Made by a program: the position numbers and the translations under genes. Under the pieces are notes generated by a model that searched no databases, had not been told where the DNA came from, and saw only the letters and a program-made list of their open reading frames with translations. Below, in pieces: positions 40,824 through 50,595 of a DNA stretch of 64,000 nucleotides; positions within the stretch are counted from its first letter, which is position 1, and every line of letters starts with the position of its first letter. Source of the stretch: Glaciecola sp947496235 (GTDB lineage Bacteria > Pseudomonadota > Gammaproteobacteria > Enterobacterales > Alteromonadaceae); contig NZ_JBLWFH010000011.1 in assembly GCF_050306235.1 (NCBI RefSeq), positions 1-64,000 on the forward strand, written 5' to 3'.

Positions 40824-42977
40824 ATGGGACAAAAAAAACAACAATTCCTTGAGAATATCCAGAAAGCACTTTTGCTATCGCTTCTTGTTATAGCGAGCAA
40901 CTTATTTCTGGAAATTGAATTATTTGGTGATACTGAACTTCTTTTTGGTAGCACTTTTGTCATCTTGTCTCTGCAACTAATCCCTTTTCGATATGCTAGT
41001 CTCGTCTTTATAGCTTGCTTACTTTCCATGCATCAAACCAACCAGCTTTGGCAAGAGCTGGTAATGGTAACGCTTGAATTTTTTGCTATTGCTTATCTAA
41101 TTCATCGGCGTTTATTACTTATCGTAGCTTCTGCGATATTTTGGTTATTTTTCGGCGCTCCGTTTTTGTGGATTTTGTTACAGTTTGGAGAGACGGGTTT
41201 AAAAGACATCAGCATTCTTTTGACCATTCATACCACCTTAAATTCGGTGTTAAATGCCGCTATAGCAGCAAGCTTGTTAGTGATTATTCCCAATTCTCTG
41301 CAAAATCAAAATATTGTTGGAAAACAGAACCGGCTTGCCTCTAACATATTCGCCCTTTGTGCATCTACACTTATGGTCCCTCTACTTCTGGTTTCTTTTG
41401 TATACACAGGGGACAGTGCTAAGGAATTCGAAAAACTAACCAGTGAAGATCTGTCTTCTAAAGCCTCCTTTATTAGTCAATTAACCCAAAGTTTTTTGAA
41501 AGAACATGAATTAATAATTCGACAACAGGCAGATTTAATCAGTTTAAATACACCGGATTATTTAGTCTATCAATCCATGATAGTGGCACAAAAGCGTAAC
41601 CCAGCCTTTTACAACATTACCAGCACAGATGAAAATGGGCAGTTTTTGTTATTTGCCCCCGAAAAATTCAAACAAGACTTAGATAATTTATCAGAAGAGC
41701 AAAAAACCGTAGCCGACAGACAATATTTTTTAGAAGCCAAAAGAACAGAAAGGATATTCATCTCCAATACCATTATGAGCCGAGGGCTGATTCAAGGGCC
41801 AATGTTGTCAATTGCCGCTCCCTATTTTGATAACTCAGCATTTAAGGGCATCGTATTTGGCGCAATCAACTTAAACGCGATAAGTGACTTTAGAACAAAA
41901 ATTGAAAACTTATTAGATGATTCTTCTGCAATAGTAACGGATAAAAATGGCTTTGTGGTGTTTACAACGGTGGATATTCAACTACCACCTATCAGTAACT
42001 TTATTCCGGTTACCACCTATAATTTAGCCAGTAAAAATTTGCAAAGTACCATGGTAAATAATATGAGCTATGTGTATGAGCGGGAAAATAATAGTTATGG
42101 TTGGCGTGTGTACGTTCTATCTGATGCCAACACCATGATGAGTCATTTAGAGCATGTTTATTATTTGGTAGGTATAAGTTTAATCTTAGTGTTGAGTATA
42201 TTTTTAATATTCGCCTACAATTTATCTTCGAAAATTACTGAGCCTCTTGTCGCTTTGCTTAATTCAGATGGTGAATCAAAGCAAACAAACAAACCACTTA
42301 TCAGCATCAGCAAAGAGTTCGATGATGTTGAATTAAAACTTAAACATTCTAAGTTTTTGGTACAAAACTTTGAAAATCGGTTGAAGCAGCAGGTTACGGA
42401 AAAAACCACGCAATTAGAACAATTGAACTTGCAACTAGCAGCCCAAGCACGAGAGGATGGACTAACTCATTTACTCAATCGCACAGGCTTTGATGAGCTT
42501 GCAGTTAACGCTATCAAAACTAACTATCGCCTTGAGCAACCTTTTAGTTTAGCTTTGCTAGACATAGACCACTTCAAACAAATCAATGATAACTACGGGC
42601 ATCCATTTGGGGATAAGTGTCTTCGCGCTTTTTCTGCTTTATTACAACGAAACTGTAAACGTGACACCGACATCATTGGTCGTTATGGTGGTGAAGAGTT
42701 TATTATACTGATGAGTGGCAAAAATATAGATGTTCATCACCAAATCATTCAGAATATTCATCAACAAACTATGGGGCTGCAACAAAAGGTACCTAACAGT
42801 AATACCAATGTTAGTTTCACAGTAAGCATAGGGATTTGTAGCGTTTTAGGAAACGTGAATTTAAGTCTGTATGACATAGTGAAACTTGCCGACGAAGAGC
42901 TCTATAAGTGTAAAAGAGGTGGTAGAAACCGCATTGCTATTCGGACCTATGGATATAGTCCGGAAAACCCTAAGTAA
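40824..42977 (+). CDS. second membrane diguanylate cyclase, paralogue of the previous gene
   Basis: 717 residues with the same order of parts as its neighbour: several membrane helices (about 10-170), another near 175-200, a periplasmic Cache-like region, a membrane helix near 445-465, a coiled linker and GGDEF. GGEEF is at 622-626 and the I-site RDTD at 613-616. The GGDEF domains of the two proteins are closely alike, while the periplasmic regions differ more. This suggests a tandem duplication in which the two sensors have diverged to read different signals. Confidence 0.92.
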   Translation: MGQKKQQFLENIQKALLLSLLVIASNLFLEIELFGDTELLFGSTFVILSLQLIPFRYASLVFIACLLSMHQTNQLWQELVMVTLEFFAIAYLIHRRLLLIVASAIFWLFFGAPFLWILLQFGETGLKDISILLTIHTTLNSVLNAAIAASLLVIIPNSLQNQNIVGKQNRLASNIFALCASTLMVPLLLVSFVYTGDSAKEFEKLTSEDLSSKASFISQLTQSFLKEHELIIRQQADLISLNTPDYLVYQSMIVAQKRNPAFYNITSTDENGQFLLFAPEKFKQDLDNLSEEQKTVADRQYFLEAKRTERIFISNTIMSRGLIQGPMLSIAAPYFDNSAFKGIVFGAINLNAISDFRTKIENLLDDSSAIVTDKNGFVVFTTVDIQLPPISNFIPVTTYNLASKNLQSTMVNNMSYVYERENNSYGWRVYVLSDANTMMSHLEHVYYLVGISLILVLSIFLIFAYNLSSKITEPLVALLNSDGESKQTNKPLISISKEFDDVELKLKHSKFLVQNFENRLKQQVTEKTTQLEQLNLQLAAQAREDGLTHLLNRTGFDELAVNAIKTNYRLEQPFSLALLDIDHFKQINDNYGHPFGDKCLRAFSALLQRNCKRDTDIIGRYGGEEFIILMSGKNIDVHHQIIQNIHQQTMGLQQKVPNSNTNVSFTVSIGICSVLGNVNLSLYDIVKLADEELYKCKRGGRNRIAIRTYGYSPENPK

Positions 42978-43044
42978 TTTTACTGCTCTGACCTGCTTTA
43001 TTTGTTACAATGCTCGCAATTAATTGAATTGATTCAACGACTTT

Positions 43045-43962
43045 ATGCAGCAACTATTCTATGTATTAAATGGTAGTGTATCGGTTTGTATTTACTTCAT
43101 TAACACTGTCATTTGTGTAACTCCGTTACTCTTTTTTTCAGTGTGTAAATTAATCCCGATAAGACCGTGGCAAACATTGATGTCTAAAACAGTGGATGCA
43201 ATTGCGACATTGTGGATAGGGATTAATAATCTTAATCAAAAGATCTTTTCGAGAACTCGTTTTACTTTGAACGCAAGTGGAGAATTGAGAAAGCGTGACT
43301 GGTACTTAGTAATTGCCAACCATCAATCATGGGTCGATATCCTTACTCTACAGCGGGTGTTTAATCGAAAAGTTCCGTTTTTAAAGTTTTTTTTAAAGCA
43401 GAATTTAATTTTTGTCCCCTTTCTTGGTCTTGCTTGGTGGGGATTAGATTTTCCTTTTATGAAAAGATACAGCAAATCATTTTTAGCCAAAAATCCCCAT
43501 TTAAAAGGCAAAGATCTAGAAACAACCAAAAAGGCATGTGAAAAATTTAGGAATAGCCCAGTGAGTATTATGAATTTTGTCGAAGGGACTCGATTCTCGC
43601 CCAAAAAACTCCCGCAAAACAGTGCATTTAAACGACTGCTGCCCCCTAAATCCGGCGGAATTGCATTTGTGATGAGTGCCATGGGTGAAAGACTCAATAA
43701 ATTAATCAATGTGACCATTTATTATCCCGGCGGCATACCTAGTTTTTGGGATTTTGTTTGTGGAAAAGTCAAAAATGTCATTGTTGATGTTGACACCATT
43801 GAAATTAATCAGTTGAAAACATCCGGTATTTTTAACGAAGGTTATTTTACAGATGAAAACCAAAAGCAGAAATTTCAGCAGTGGTTAAATCAATTGTGGT
43901 TACAAAAAGAAGATAAATTGCTGGCACTAGAAAAGGAACACGAAAGTTCATGTGGTCACTAA
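43045..43962 (+). CDS. PlsC-like membrane acyltransferase (YihG type)
   Basis: A 1-acyl-glycerol-3-phosphate acyltransferase family protein of 305 residues. A hydrophobic N-terminus (about 12-45) anchors it in the inner membrane. The catalytic NHQSWVD (HxxxxD) and the substrate motif FVEGTRF are present, spaced as in the family. PlsC-type enzymes make phosphatidic acid; YihG-type relatives have a related, less certain role in setting acyl chain content. It overlaps the next gene, a paralogue, by 13 bp. Confidence 0.88.
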   Translation: MQQLFYVLNGSVSVCIYFINTVICVTPLLFFSVCKLIPIRPWQTLMSKTVDAIATLWIGINNLNQKIFSRTRFTLNASGELRKRDWYLVIANHQSWVDILTLQRVFNRKVPFLKFFLKQNLIFVPFLGLAWWGLDFPFMKRYSKSFLAKNPHLKGKDLETTKKACEKFRNSPVSIMNFVEGTRFSPKKLPQNSAFKRLLPPKSGGIAFVMSAMGERLNKLINVTIYYPGGIPSFWDFVCGKVKNVIVDVDTIEINQLKTSGIFNEGYFTDENQKQKFQQWLNQLWLQKEDKLLALEKEHESSCGH

Positions 43963-44834
43963 GAAGTATTATCGTTTTTCCGATCCATTTAACTTTTCAA
44001 CTGATTAATTTATGTTGGTGGGGAAGTTTAGTCATTATTTTTGGCATGCTTAGATTGGTATTACCATTTAGATTTGGCAAAAAGTTTTTTGCTCGCGCTA
44101 TGAATCGAATGTACTTTAGTTTCGGCGTATTCAGCGTCGCATTAATTAAGCTATTTAATCGCATAGAAATTGTAATAGAAATTGATGAACCCCTATCGAA
44201 ACAAAAGTGGTATCTAATCACCGCCAATCATTCTAGTTACCTTGATATTATTTTGTTAATTGACTTCTGCGCGCCACGTATTCCGCCCCCTAAGTTCTTT
44301 CTAAAAAAAGAGCTGATTTGGTTACCTTTTGTCGGTTTAGCGGCTTGGGCCATGGATATGCCTTTTATGCGGCGCTATAGCAAAGCCTATGTTGAAAAAT
44401 ACCCGCATCTCAAAGGCAAGGATATCGAAACCACTAAAAAATCATGTGAACGCTATGTGGATGAACCTACAACCGTCATCAATTTTGTAGAGGGCACAAG
44501 ATTTACTGCTAAAAAACAAAAATTACGTAAAAGTCCATTTTCACACTTATTGCGTCCCAAAGCTGGCGGTATCGCTTTTACCTTGGCGGTGATGGGAGAA
44601 TTATTCAGTAATATTCTGGACATAACCCTCGCCTATCCTAAATCGACACACCCTATGATGGATATGCTAGCCGGCAGAATGACAAAGATTGTAATAGATG
44701 TACGTACGCTTCCGGTGACGAATGACATCATTGGTGATTACTTTGAAAATGAACACTTTCAAAATAAATTTCAAGACTGGCTTAATCGCCTTTGGACCAA
44801 GAAAAACGAACGTATGAAGATGTGGATGAGTTAA
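43950..44834 (+). CDS. second PlsC-like membrane acyltransferase
   Basis: 294 residues, paralogous to the previous protein and similar along its length. It has an N-terminal membrane segment, NHSSYLD (HxxxxD) and FVEGTRFT. The segments KRYSKSF / RRYSKAY and HLKGKD are shared by both copies. Its stop is immediately followed by the ATG of the mechanosensitive channel gene, so the three genes form an operon that acts on the inner membrane. A difference in acyl-chain preference would explain two copies; that is inference. Confidence 0.88.
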   Translation: MWSLRSIIVFPIHLTFQLINLCWWGSLVIIFGMLRLVLPFRFGKKFFARAMNRMYFSFGVFSVALIKLFNRIEIVIEIDEPLSKQKWYLITANHSSYLDIILLIDFCAPRIPPPKFFLKKELIWLPFVGLAAWAMDMPFMRRYSKAYVEKYPHLKGKDIETTKKSCERYVDEPTTVINFVEGTRFTAKKQKLRKSPFSHLLRPKAGGIAFTLAVMGELFSNILDITLAYPKSTHPMMDMLAGRMTKIVIDVRTLPVTNDIIGDYFENEHFQNKFQDWLNRLWTKKNERMKMWMS

Positions 44835-46124
44835 ATGACTAATCAAGCTGCAACACTCTCTCATTTGGTAAATGAAGTATTAGAATATTTTGGCTTTGCC
44901 GCCATCTCTACAGAGGGTATGCTTTATCAAGCTATCAGTTTAGGCCTGTTATTTGGAACAGCTTTTGTCCTATGGCTATTATTCCGACTTTTAGTCTTAA
45001 TTGAATTACCCATTATTGTCAAAAGAACCAAAACTACATGGGATAATCACCTCCATGAGTCAGGCTTCTTTCGCCGTCTTGCACATCTGGTTCCTGGGTT
45101 GTTTTTATTCTACTGCAACTCAACCTTGCATTTACAAGAACACCTAGCTTATGACCTGACCTACTATTTTTCATCCTTATACAACATTGTTGTTTCTTAT
45201 CTATTATTACAGTCACTACTGACCGCCGTTGAAAAAATTTATGCCGAATCTTCGCTGGCGGAGAGAGCCCCTATCACAGGGTTCATTCAGGTAGGAAGAT
45301 TACTCTTTACCTTGATGTTGGTGTTTTTAATTATTTCACTGTTGATCGGACAAAGCCCTATTTACCTTCTATCAGGGTTAACCGCTATTGCTGCAGTTCT
45401 ATTGTTGATTTTCCGGGATACCATTCTAGGCTTTGTTTCAGGTATTCAAATCGCAGCAAACCGTATGTTTAACACTGGTGATTGGATTGAAATGCCGAAA
45501 TATGGCGTGGATGGCGATATTATAGAAATTGGACTTACAGTGGTGAAAGTCAGTAACTGGGACAAAACAATTTCAACTATCCCTACTTATTCTCTGACCA
45601 CAGAAGCAGTAAAAAACTGGCGTGGTATGAGTGAAGCTGGCGGCCGTCGAATCAAACGTTCGATCAATGTTGATATGCGTTCGATTCGATTTGCCACCGA
45701 AGATGATGTCAAGGCATGGAAGAAATTCACGGTATTGAATGAATATTTAACCAATAAAGAAAAAGTGCTGGCCGAAGATAGAATACGAATCGAAACCGAT
45801 AAGTCTGACATCATAAACTCTCGTAGGTTAACTAACATAGGAACATTTAGAGCCTATGCAGAGCAGTATTTACTGCACCATGTAGATGTACACAAAGAGC
45901 TTACCTGCATGGTACGTCAATTAAAACCAACCGAGGTTGGATTGCCCATAGAGATTTACTGTTTCTCTAAACAAACGCAGTGGGTTATGTATGAACACTT
46001 GCAGGCAGATATTTTTGACCACTTGTTAGCCGTGTTACCAGTATTTGGCTTGAATGTGTATCAAAGAGTTAGCGATCGCTCTTCAGTACCATCGGCAATA
46101 GAGATAAAAAACACCAATGAGTAA
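44835..46124 (+). CDS. MscS-family mechanosensitive channel (YbdG-like)
   Basis: A channel of 429 residues with several N-terminal helices and the MscS pore and beta domain (DTILGFVSGIQIAANRMFNTGDWIEMPKYGVDG spans about 195-227). The cytoplasmic domain contains the long insert SEAGGRRIKRSINVDM and a long C-terminal region, as in the YbdG/MscM group rather than small MscS. It opens on membrane tension to release solutes during hypo-osmotic shock. It is the last gene of the acyltransferase operon, ended by a strong terminator. Confidence 0.9.
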   Translation: MTNQAATLSHLVNEVLEYFGFAAISTEGMLYQAISLGLLFGTAFVLWLLFRLLVLIELPIIVKRTKTTWDNHLHESGFFRRLAHLVPGLFLFYCNSTLHLQEHLAYDLTYYFSSLYNIVVSYLLLQSLLTAVEKIYAESSLAERAPITGFIQVGRLLFTLMLVFLIISLLIGQSPIYLLSGLTAIAAVLLLIFRDTILGFVSGIQIAANRMFNTGDWIEMPKYGVDGDIIEIGLTVVKVSNWDKTISTIPTYSLTTEAVKNWRGMSEAGGRRIKRSINVDMRSIRFATEDDVKAWKKFTVLNEYLTNKEKVLAEDRIRIETDKSDIINSRRLTNIGTFRAYAEQYLLHHVDVHKELTCMVRQLKPTEVGLPIEIYCFSKQTQWVMYEHLQADIFDHLLAVLPVFGLNVYQRVSDRSSVPSAIEIKNTNE

Positions 46125-46127
46125 AAA

Positions 46128-46158
46128 AAAATGCTGTTCACAAAGTGAACAGCATTTT
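46128..46158 (+). terminator. strong terminator after channel gene
   Basis: AAAATGCTGTTCAC (46128-46141) pairs perfectly with GTGAACAGCATTTT (46145-46158) across a 3-base loop. It is a 14-bp stem with a short T-run. Confidence 0.9.
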
Positions 46159-46204
46159 CTAAGCTTAAAACAAGATGCTTAATGCAACTTATGAAATTTT
46201 TCGC

Positions 46205-46393
46205 TTATAGAGCGTAAAGCATTAAGCCTGTAACAGCGAGACCAGACACACCAAGAAAACCGTATTCGATTCTTTCTTTCATAGCTTCTGCACCCGACTT
46301 AGTAGACAGAAACCCCATGACGATGCAGCTTAATCCTAAAACTAAGGCTAGGATAAAAACAGCAAACTTTAAAGTGAAAACAATTTCGCCCAT
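46205..46393 (-). CDS. 62-residue two-helix membrane protein
   Basis: A small protein with two hydrophobic segments (VFTLKFAVFILALVLGLSCI and YGFLGVSGLAVTGLMLYAL) joined by a short charged loop (STKSGAEAMKERIE). The likely topology is a membrane hairpin. No family is recognised. It faces the channel gene across the terminator. Confidence 0.6.
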   Translation of the reverse strand: MGEIVFTLKFAVFILALVLGLSCIVMGFLSTKSGAEAMKERIEYGFLGVSGLAVTGLMLYAL

Positions 46394-46698
46394 CTCAGAT
46401 AATACCTTTGCATAATAACTGCTCGTATTATACTGAATCTTTGGTCTAGTGCTATGCTACTTCGGTCTTTTTTTTAATATTTATGATCTTGGTCAAATTC
46501 ACTAAGAGTTAGTAATTTATACCAGAATAATGTCGAAATGATTTGATCTAAGTTACTCAAAAATCCGTATCTCTTTGTTTTTTAAACTGTATTTTTTATT
46601 GGCGCATGAATTGCTATGGTGAAATTCATATTAAAACAAAAAGATAATTTACTTTTTGTGCCCAAATTGTAAAGACGAAAATAATAGGAATTAATCAA
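46394..46698. other. AT-rich intergenic region with divergent promoters
   Basis: About 305 bp between two divergent genes. I see no gene, repeat or strong hairpin, only AT-rich DNA expected to hold promoters for both sides. AGGAA at 46688-46692 is the ribosome binding site of the gene at 46699. Confidence 0.4.
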
Positions 46699-47502
46699 AT
46701 GAAAGCTATGTTAACCACAATTCTTGCCGTTTTAGCACTAATTTTATCCCCATTTACTAAAGCTGAAGCTCATGAATATGGAGTGTCAGAACAGTGCGAT
46801 GTAAACATTAATGCTGAACTAAACGTTGCCGAAGATTTAATGACTATTACTTTGGACAATGGCGACATCTTAAAAATTAATGCACAAGGCGATACATGGA
46901 AGAACGGGTCACAATTATCATTAAATAGCGCTCAACGCTCGCTAACGCAACAATACTATTCTGATATCAAAGCGCTGGTGCCTGATGCTATCGAGCTTGC
47001 TAGCGATGCAATTGCGGTTACCAACACTGCATTGACCAAAGTACTTAACGGTTTATTCGGTGAAAATAATTCTATGGTGCAATCATTAAGTGAAACCTTA
47101 TCTGAAATTGAAACCGAATTGCGAGACGCAATTTATCAGCCAGACGGCAGTATGCAATTTGGCAAAGCCATATTTGCTGAAGAAGGCAGCTTTTCTAAAA
47201 GTTTAAATACTAAGATTGATTCAGCGGTTGAAGAGTTAATGGCAGAAGCTATGGGACAAATGTTTGTGGTCATTGGCAAAGCCATGATGTCAGGCGATAC
47301 AGATCTTGCCGATTTTGAAACTCGTATGGAAAATCTGGGTGAAGAATTAGAACAAGAAATCGAAGTAGAAAGTGCGAAAATTGAAAGCTCAGCGAAAAGA
47401 CTATGTGACTCTCTTGAGGTTATCGATAATACTGAGAATGCTTTACAAAAATATTCAGATTTTAGTAAATTAGATTTAGTTAAGCTTAATCAACGTACAT
47501 AG
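46699..47502 (+). CDS. DUF2884 (YggN-like) exported protein
   Basis: 267 residues with a signal peptide (cleavage probably after KAEA). The mature N-terminal part is strand-rich (VTITLDNGDILKINAQGDTW type) with a helical, acidic C-terminal half and two cysteines (SEQCDV and KRLCDS) that bracket the domain and could form a disulfide. This matches the DUF2884/YggN family of periplasmic proteins, whose function is unknown. AGGAA lies before the ATG. The next gene begins 6 bp later, so the two are cotranscribed. Confidence 0.8.
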   Translation: MKAMLTTILAVLALILSPFTKAEAHEYGVSEQCDVNINAELNVAEDLMTITLDNGDILKINAQGDTWKNGSQLSLNSAQRSLTQQYYSDIKALVPDAIELASDAIAVTNTALTKVLNGLFGENNSMVQSLSETLSEIETELRDAIYQPDGSMQFGKAIFAEEGSFSKSLNTKIDSAVEELMAEAMGQMFVVIGKAMMSGDTDLADFETRMENLGEELEQEIEVESAKIESSAKRLCDSLEVIDNTENALQKYSDFSKLDLVKLNQRT

Positions 47503-47508
47503 GATTAA

Positions 47509-48345
47509 ATGGACGTCACTATTATTGGACTTGGCTGGTTGGGTTTGTCACTTGCCCACCAGCTGTCTCAAAACAAGGTAAACATTACTGGTACTGTCAC
47601 TTCCACAGAAAAGGCCAAGCATCTTCAAGATTCGACCAATTTTAACGTTTTCACCTTTAACTGTTACGATCTCATAGAAGATGAATTAGCAATAAAATTG
47701 TTCGAAAATAAACGACTAGTAATCAATATCGCTGCTGGTCGAACAAAATTATCATCCTCTACCTATTTTAAAGCCATAAGCGCCTTAATCGATATCGCGG
47801 TTAAACATCAAGTTAAGCAAATAATCTTTATCAGTACGACCTCTGTTTATTCGGGTTACACTGGCATTGTCGGCCACAGTACACCCAAATGTCCCACCAC
47901 TGAGTCGGGAATTGCCCATAGCCGAATAGAAGATTATTTATTAGATCAGTATGGGCATATGAGTTTAGTATTAAGACTTTCCGGTCTAGTAGGTCCAAAC
48001 TATGATGGTAGTTTTCGTCATCCAGTGAATACCTTGGTAAAAAAGCAGCAAATAAGTGGCCCTGAATGCCCTGTGAACCTTGTGCATAAACAAGATGTAA
48101 TTCAAGCTATCGCTGTATTGCTAGAACAGAAAATTTGCGGAAAAGCCTATAACCTATGCAGTTTAGAACATCCACAAAAGCAGCCTTACTACACTTGGTG
48201 TGCTCAACAACTAGGAATATCATCACCTAATTTCTTAGCTCAGCAAGAGCAGGATACTTTTCGAATCGTGGATGGTAAAAACGCTATCGAGGAACTGGGG
48301 ATAGAGCTCGTCTATCCCTCTCCGTTTGACATGCTTCCAGCCTAG
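47509..48345 (+). CDS. NAD(P)-binding epimerase-like protein (YeeZ-like)
   Basis: 278 residues of the extended SDR type. The N-terminal nucleotide loop is GLGWLG instead of the common GxxGxxG, which is typical of YeeZ-like proteins. An active-site-like STTSVYSGYTG is in the middle. The usual YxxxK is not clear, so activity is uncertain. AGGATTAA precedes the ATG. The 3' end overlaps the convergent transporter gene by 4 bp. The substrate is unknown. Confidence 0.8.
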   Translation: MDVTIIGLGWLGLSLAHQLSQNKVNITGTVTSTEKAKHLQDSTNFNVFTFNCYDLIEDELAIKLFENKRLVINIAAGRTKLSSSTYFKAISALIDIAVKHQVKQIIFISTTSVYSGYTGIVGHSTPKCPTTESGIAHSRIEDYLLDQYGHMSLVLRLSGLVGPNYDGSFRHPVNTLVKKQQISGPECPVNLVHKQDVIQAIAVLLEQKICGKAYNLCSLEHPQKQPYYTWCAQQLGISSPNFLAQQEQDTFRIVDGKNAIEELGIELVYPSPFDMLPA

Positions 48346-49763
48346 CCGATAAGGGCGAAACCAAAATATTTTTGTAATACTGTATTGATGAATATGATGA
48401 ACAAAATGCTAGGAATAAAGGTGCCTAAAGAAAAGGTCACATATTTTTCTAACCAACTGCCTTTATAGTCTTCGGCTCCTTGTTCTAGCTCCTCGTTGAA
48501 CGCAAGTTTCTTCCAACGGTAGACGACAAACAAACATATCAATAAACCATTCAATGGCAAGATAGTATCGTAGAATACGTCGTAAACCAGATCAAAAAAG
48601 GATTTGTTCTGGTCTGCATAACTGACAAATGACGTAAAGAAATCAACAAATCCAAACGATAATGCACACATAACCGAAAACACCACTAACAAGATTCCGC
48701 ATACAACCAAGGCTTTCTTTCTAGAAACTTCTTTTTCGCACATAAGGGATGCTACTGGTACCTCGAAAATTGACACTAGCGAGGTGATGGCTGCGAAAAA
48801 CACTAAGAGGAAAAATACGGATGCGATAAAACTTGCGCCTACATATCCTAAAGAACTCTGAAGCTCTAAGAATATTTGCGGCAAATAAGAGAAGATCATA
48901 GATACAGAGCTTTCACTTAGCTCGTTTGGATCTACCTCAGGATTAAAAGAAAATATTGCAGGTAGAATCATCAATCCTGCAGTAAAGGCTACAGCCGTAT
49001 CTGTTAATGCAACCAATTTAGAGGCTTCAGGTAAGTTAGCTTTTTTATTAATGTAGCTACCATAAGTGATCATTATTCCCATGCCTAAAGATAGCGAAAA
49101 GAAAGCCTGAGACAAAGCGCCATTGATGACGCTGGCATTAATCTTCGAAAAGTCTGGAATCAGGTAGTATTTAACCCCTTCAATTGCGTTGTCACGGGTC
49201 AGGACAAAAATCACCAAGGCTACCAACATCACGAACAAAGCGGGCATGAGTACTTTGGCGGCTTTTTCAATGCCTTCTTTAACCCCACCTTGCAAAATTA
49301 AATAAACAATTAAAAGCACTAGTGCCATGTACAAGAAAAGCGAATTACTGTTGATGAAGGTACCAAAGGTACTTGGGTCGGCAAGAACATCTAAATTGCC
49401 CATCACGGACTCGACTAAATAACCGAATATCCAAACGGTGATCACCAAGTAAAATACGGCAATCATAAAGGGGGTGATAATTGACAACCAGCCTGCAATT
49501 CGCCAAAGGCCACTTTTATTAGATAAGTCGCTGTAAGCCCCGAGCGGGTCTTTTTGCCCAGCTCTACCCACCGTCATCTCGGCAATCATTACCGGCAAGC
49601 AAATGAAAAATACAAAAATAGCGTACATTACTAGAAAGGCGCCACCACCATTTTTTGCAGCACCAACGGGAAAACCCACAAGATTGCCTATACCCACAGC
49701 AGAGCCAGCTGCCGCAAGTATAAAACCTAGCTTAGAGCCAAACTGCTCTCTATTACCAGACAT
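48342..49763 (-). CDS. sodium-dependent transporter, NSS/SNF family
   Basis: 473 residues and about 11-12 membrane helices. The N-terminal segment GSAVGIGNLVGFPVGAAKNG is the sodium- and substrate-binding TM1 of the LeuT fold, and GAFLVMYAIF follows in TM2. Bacterial members carry amino acids such as tryptophan, tyrosine or branched-chain residues with sodium. The substrate cannot be told from sequence here. AAAGGA precedes the ATG. Confidence 0.9.
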   Translation of the reverse strand: MSGNREQFGSKLGFILAAAGSAVGIGNLVGFPVGAAKNGGGAFLVMYAIFVFFICLPVMIAEMTVGRAGQKDPLGAYSDLSNKSGLWRIAGWLSIITPFMIAVFYLVITVWIFGYLVESVMGNLDVLADPSTFGTFINSNSLFLYMALVLLIVYLILQGGVKEGIEKAAKVLMPALFVMLVALVIFVLTRDNAIEGVKYYLIPDFSKINASVINGALSQAFFSLSLGMGIMITYGSYINKKANLPEASKLVALTDTAVAFTAGLMILPAIFSFNPEVDPNELSESSVSMIFSYLPQIFLELQSSLGYVGASFIASVFFLLVFFAAITSLVSIFEVPVASLMCEKEVSRKKALVVCGILLVVFSVMCALSFGFVDFFTSFVSYADQNKSFFDLVYDVFYDTILPLNGLLICLFVVYRWKKLAFNEELEQGAEDYKGSWLEKYVTFSLGTFIPSILFIIFINTVLQKYFGFALIG

Positions 49764-49869
49764 TATGAAGTCCTTTTGTTGTTTTTATTATTTGAACTTA
49801 AATGTTAACAGTCATTAACACTAATGTCTGCTATTTCTGTATTGGATTTGAGGATATTTTTTACTGTCT

Positions 49870-50595
49870 CTACCAGTTAATGGACTTAGCATCCCAGTCA
49901 ATATAATAGGGCGAATTTTCAATCTTTGCTTGTTTGCAAATATCCACCAAACGCTCCGCGGTAAATTCAGGCGTAAAGAGCTTTTCAGGTTTAACATTCC
50001 CTTGAAATGGTGCCGATAACTCTGTGTCTACAGTACCTGGGTGATAGCTAATTAAGATGGTATTGGAACGTCTTCTTTGATATTCCACCCAAGCCGTTTT
50101 GATGACCATATTTAACGCTGCTTTCGCACTTCTATAGCCATACCAGCCGCCAAGTCGATTGTCTGAGATACTGCCTACTCTGGCTGAAATAATACTGATG
50201 ACGGCCTTGTCTTTACACACAAGATTGACCAAATGCTTTAACCATAATGCAGGCAGAACCGTATTAATGCGAAAGTATTCCAAAAATTGTTCCTGCGAAA
50301 TATCTTCCAGCCGTTTTTCGGGAGTTAATTTGATGCCATCATCTTTGTGCAGCACACCTAAACAGCAATATACTTGATGAAAACAGATTTTTTGCTCAGC
50401 CATTATTTGGGCGAACTCGGTAATCTCAGATTCTTCATCTTGCACCATATAATGACTAAACCTGGGATCTTGATGTTTTTTTTCGTTTCGTGACACTGAA
50501 AAGATATGAGCAATCTCATCATCTTTACTTAATTCATTAATAACAGCACTGCCTATACCGCCATTGCTCCCAATGACCAATACATTTTTTTTCAT
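49870..50595 (-). CDS. short-chain dehydrogenase/reductase (CsgA/C-factor-like)
   Basis: 241 residues with the classical SDR fold. The nucleotide-binding VIGSNGGIGSA is at the N-terminus, and the catalytic YGYRSAKAAL gives the YxxxK pair, with SARVGS holding the active-site Ser upstream. It resembles the C-factor-like SDRs common in marine gammaproteobacteria. The substrate is unknown. Its start overlaps the end of the DUF393 gene by 4 bp, so both are one operon. Confidence 0.85.
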   Translation of the reverse strand: MKKNVLVIGSNGGIGSAVINELSKDDEIAHIFSVSRNEKKHQDPRFSHYMVQDEESEITEFAQIMAEQKICFHQVYCCLGVLHKDDGIKLTPEKRLEDISQEQFLEYFRINTVLPALWLKHLVNLVCKDKAVISIISARVGSISDNRLGGWYGYRSAKAALNMVIKTAWVEYQRRRSNTILISYHPGTVDTELSAPFQGNVKPEKLFTPEFTAERLVDICKQAKIENSPYYIDWDAKSINW

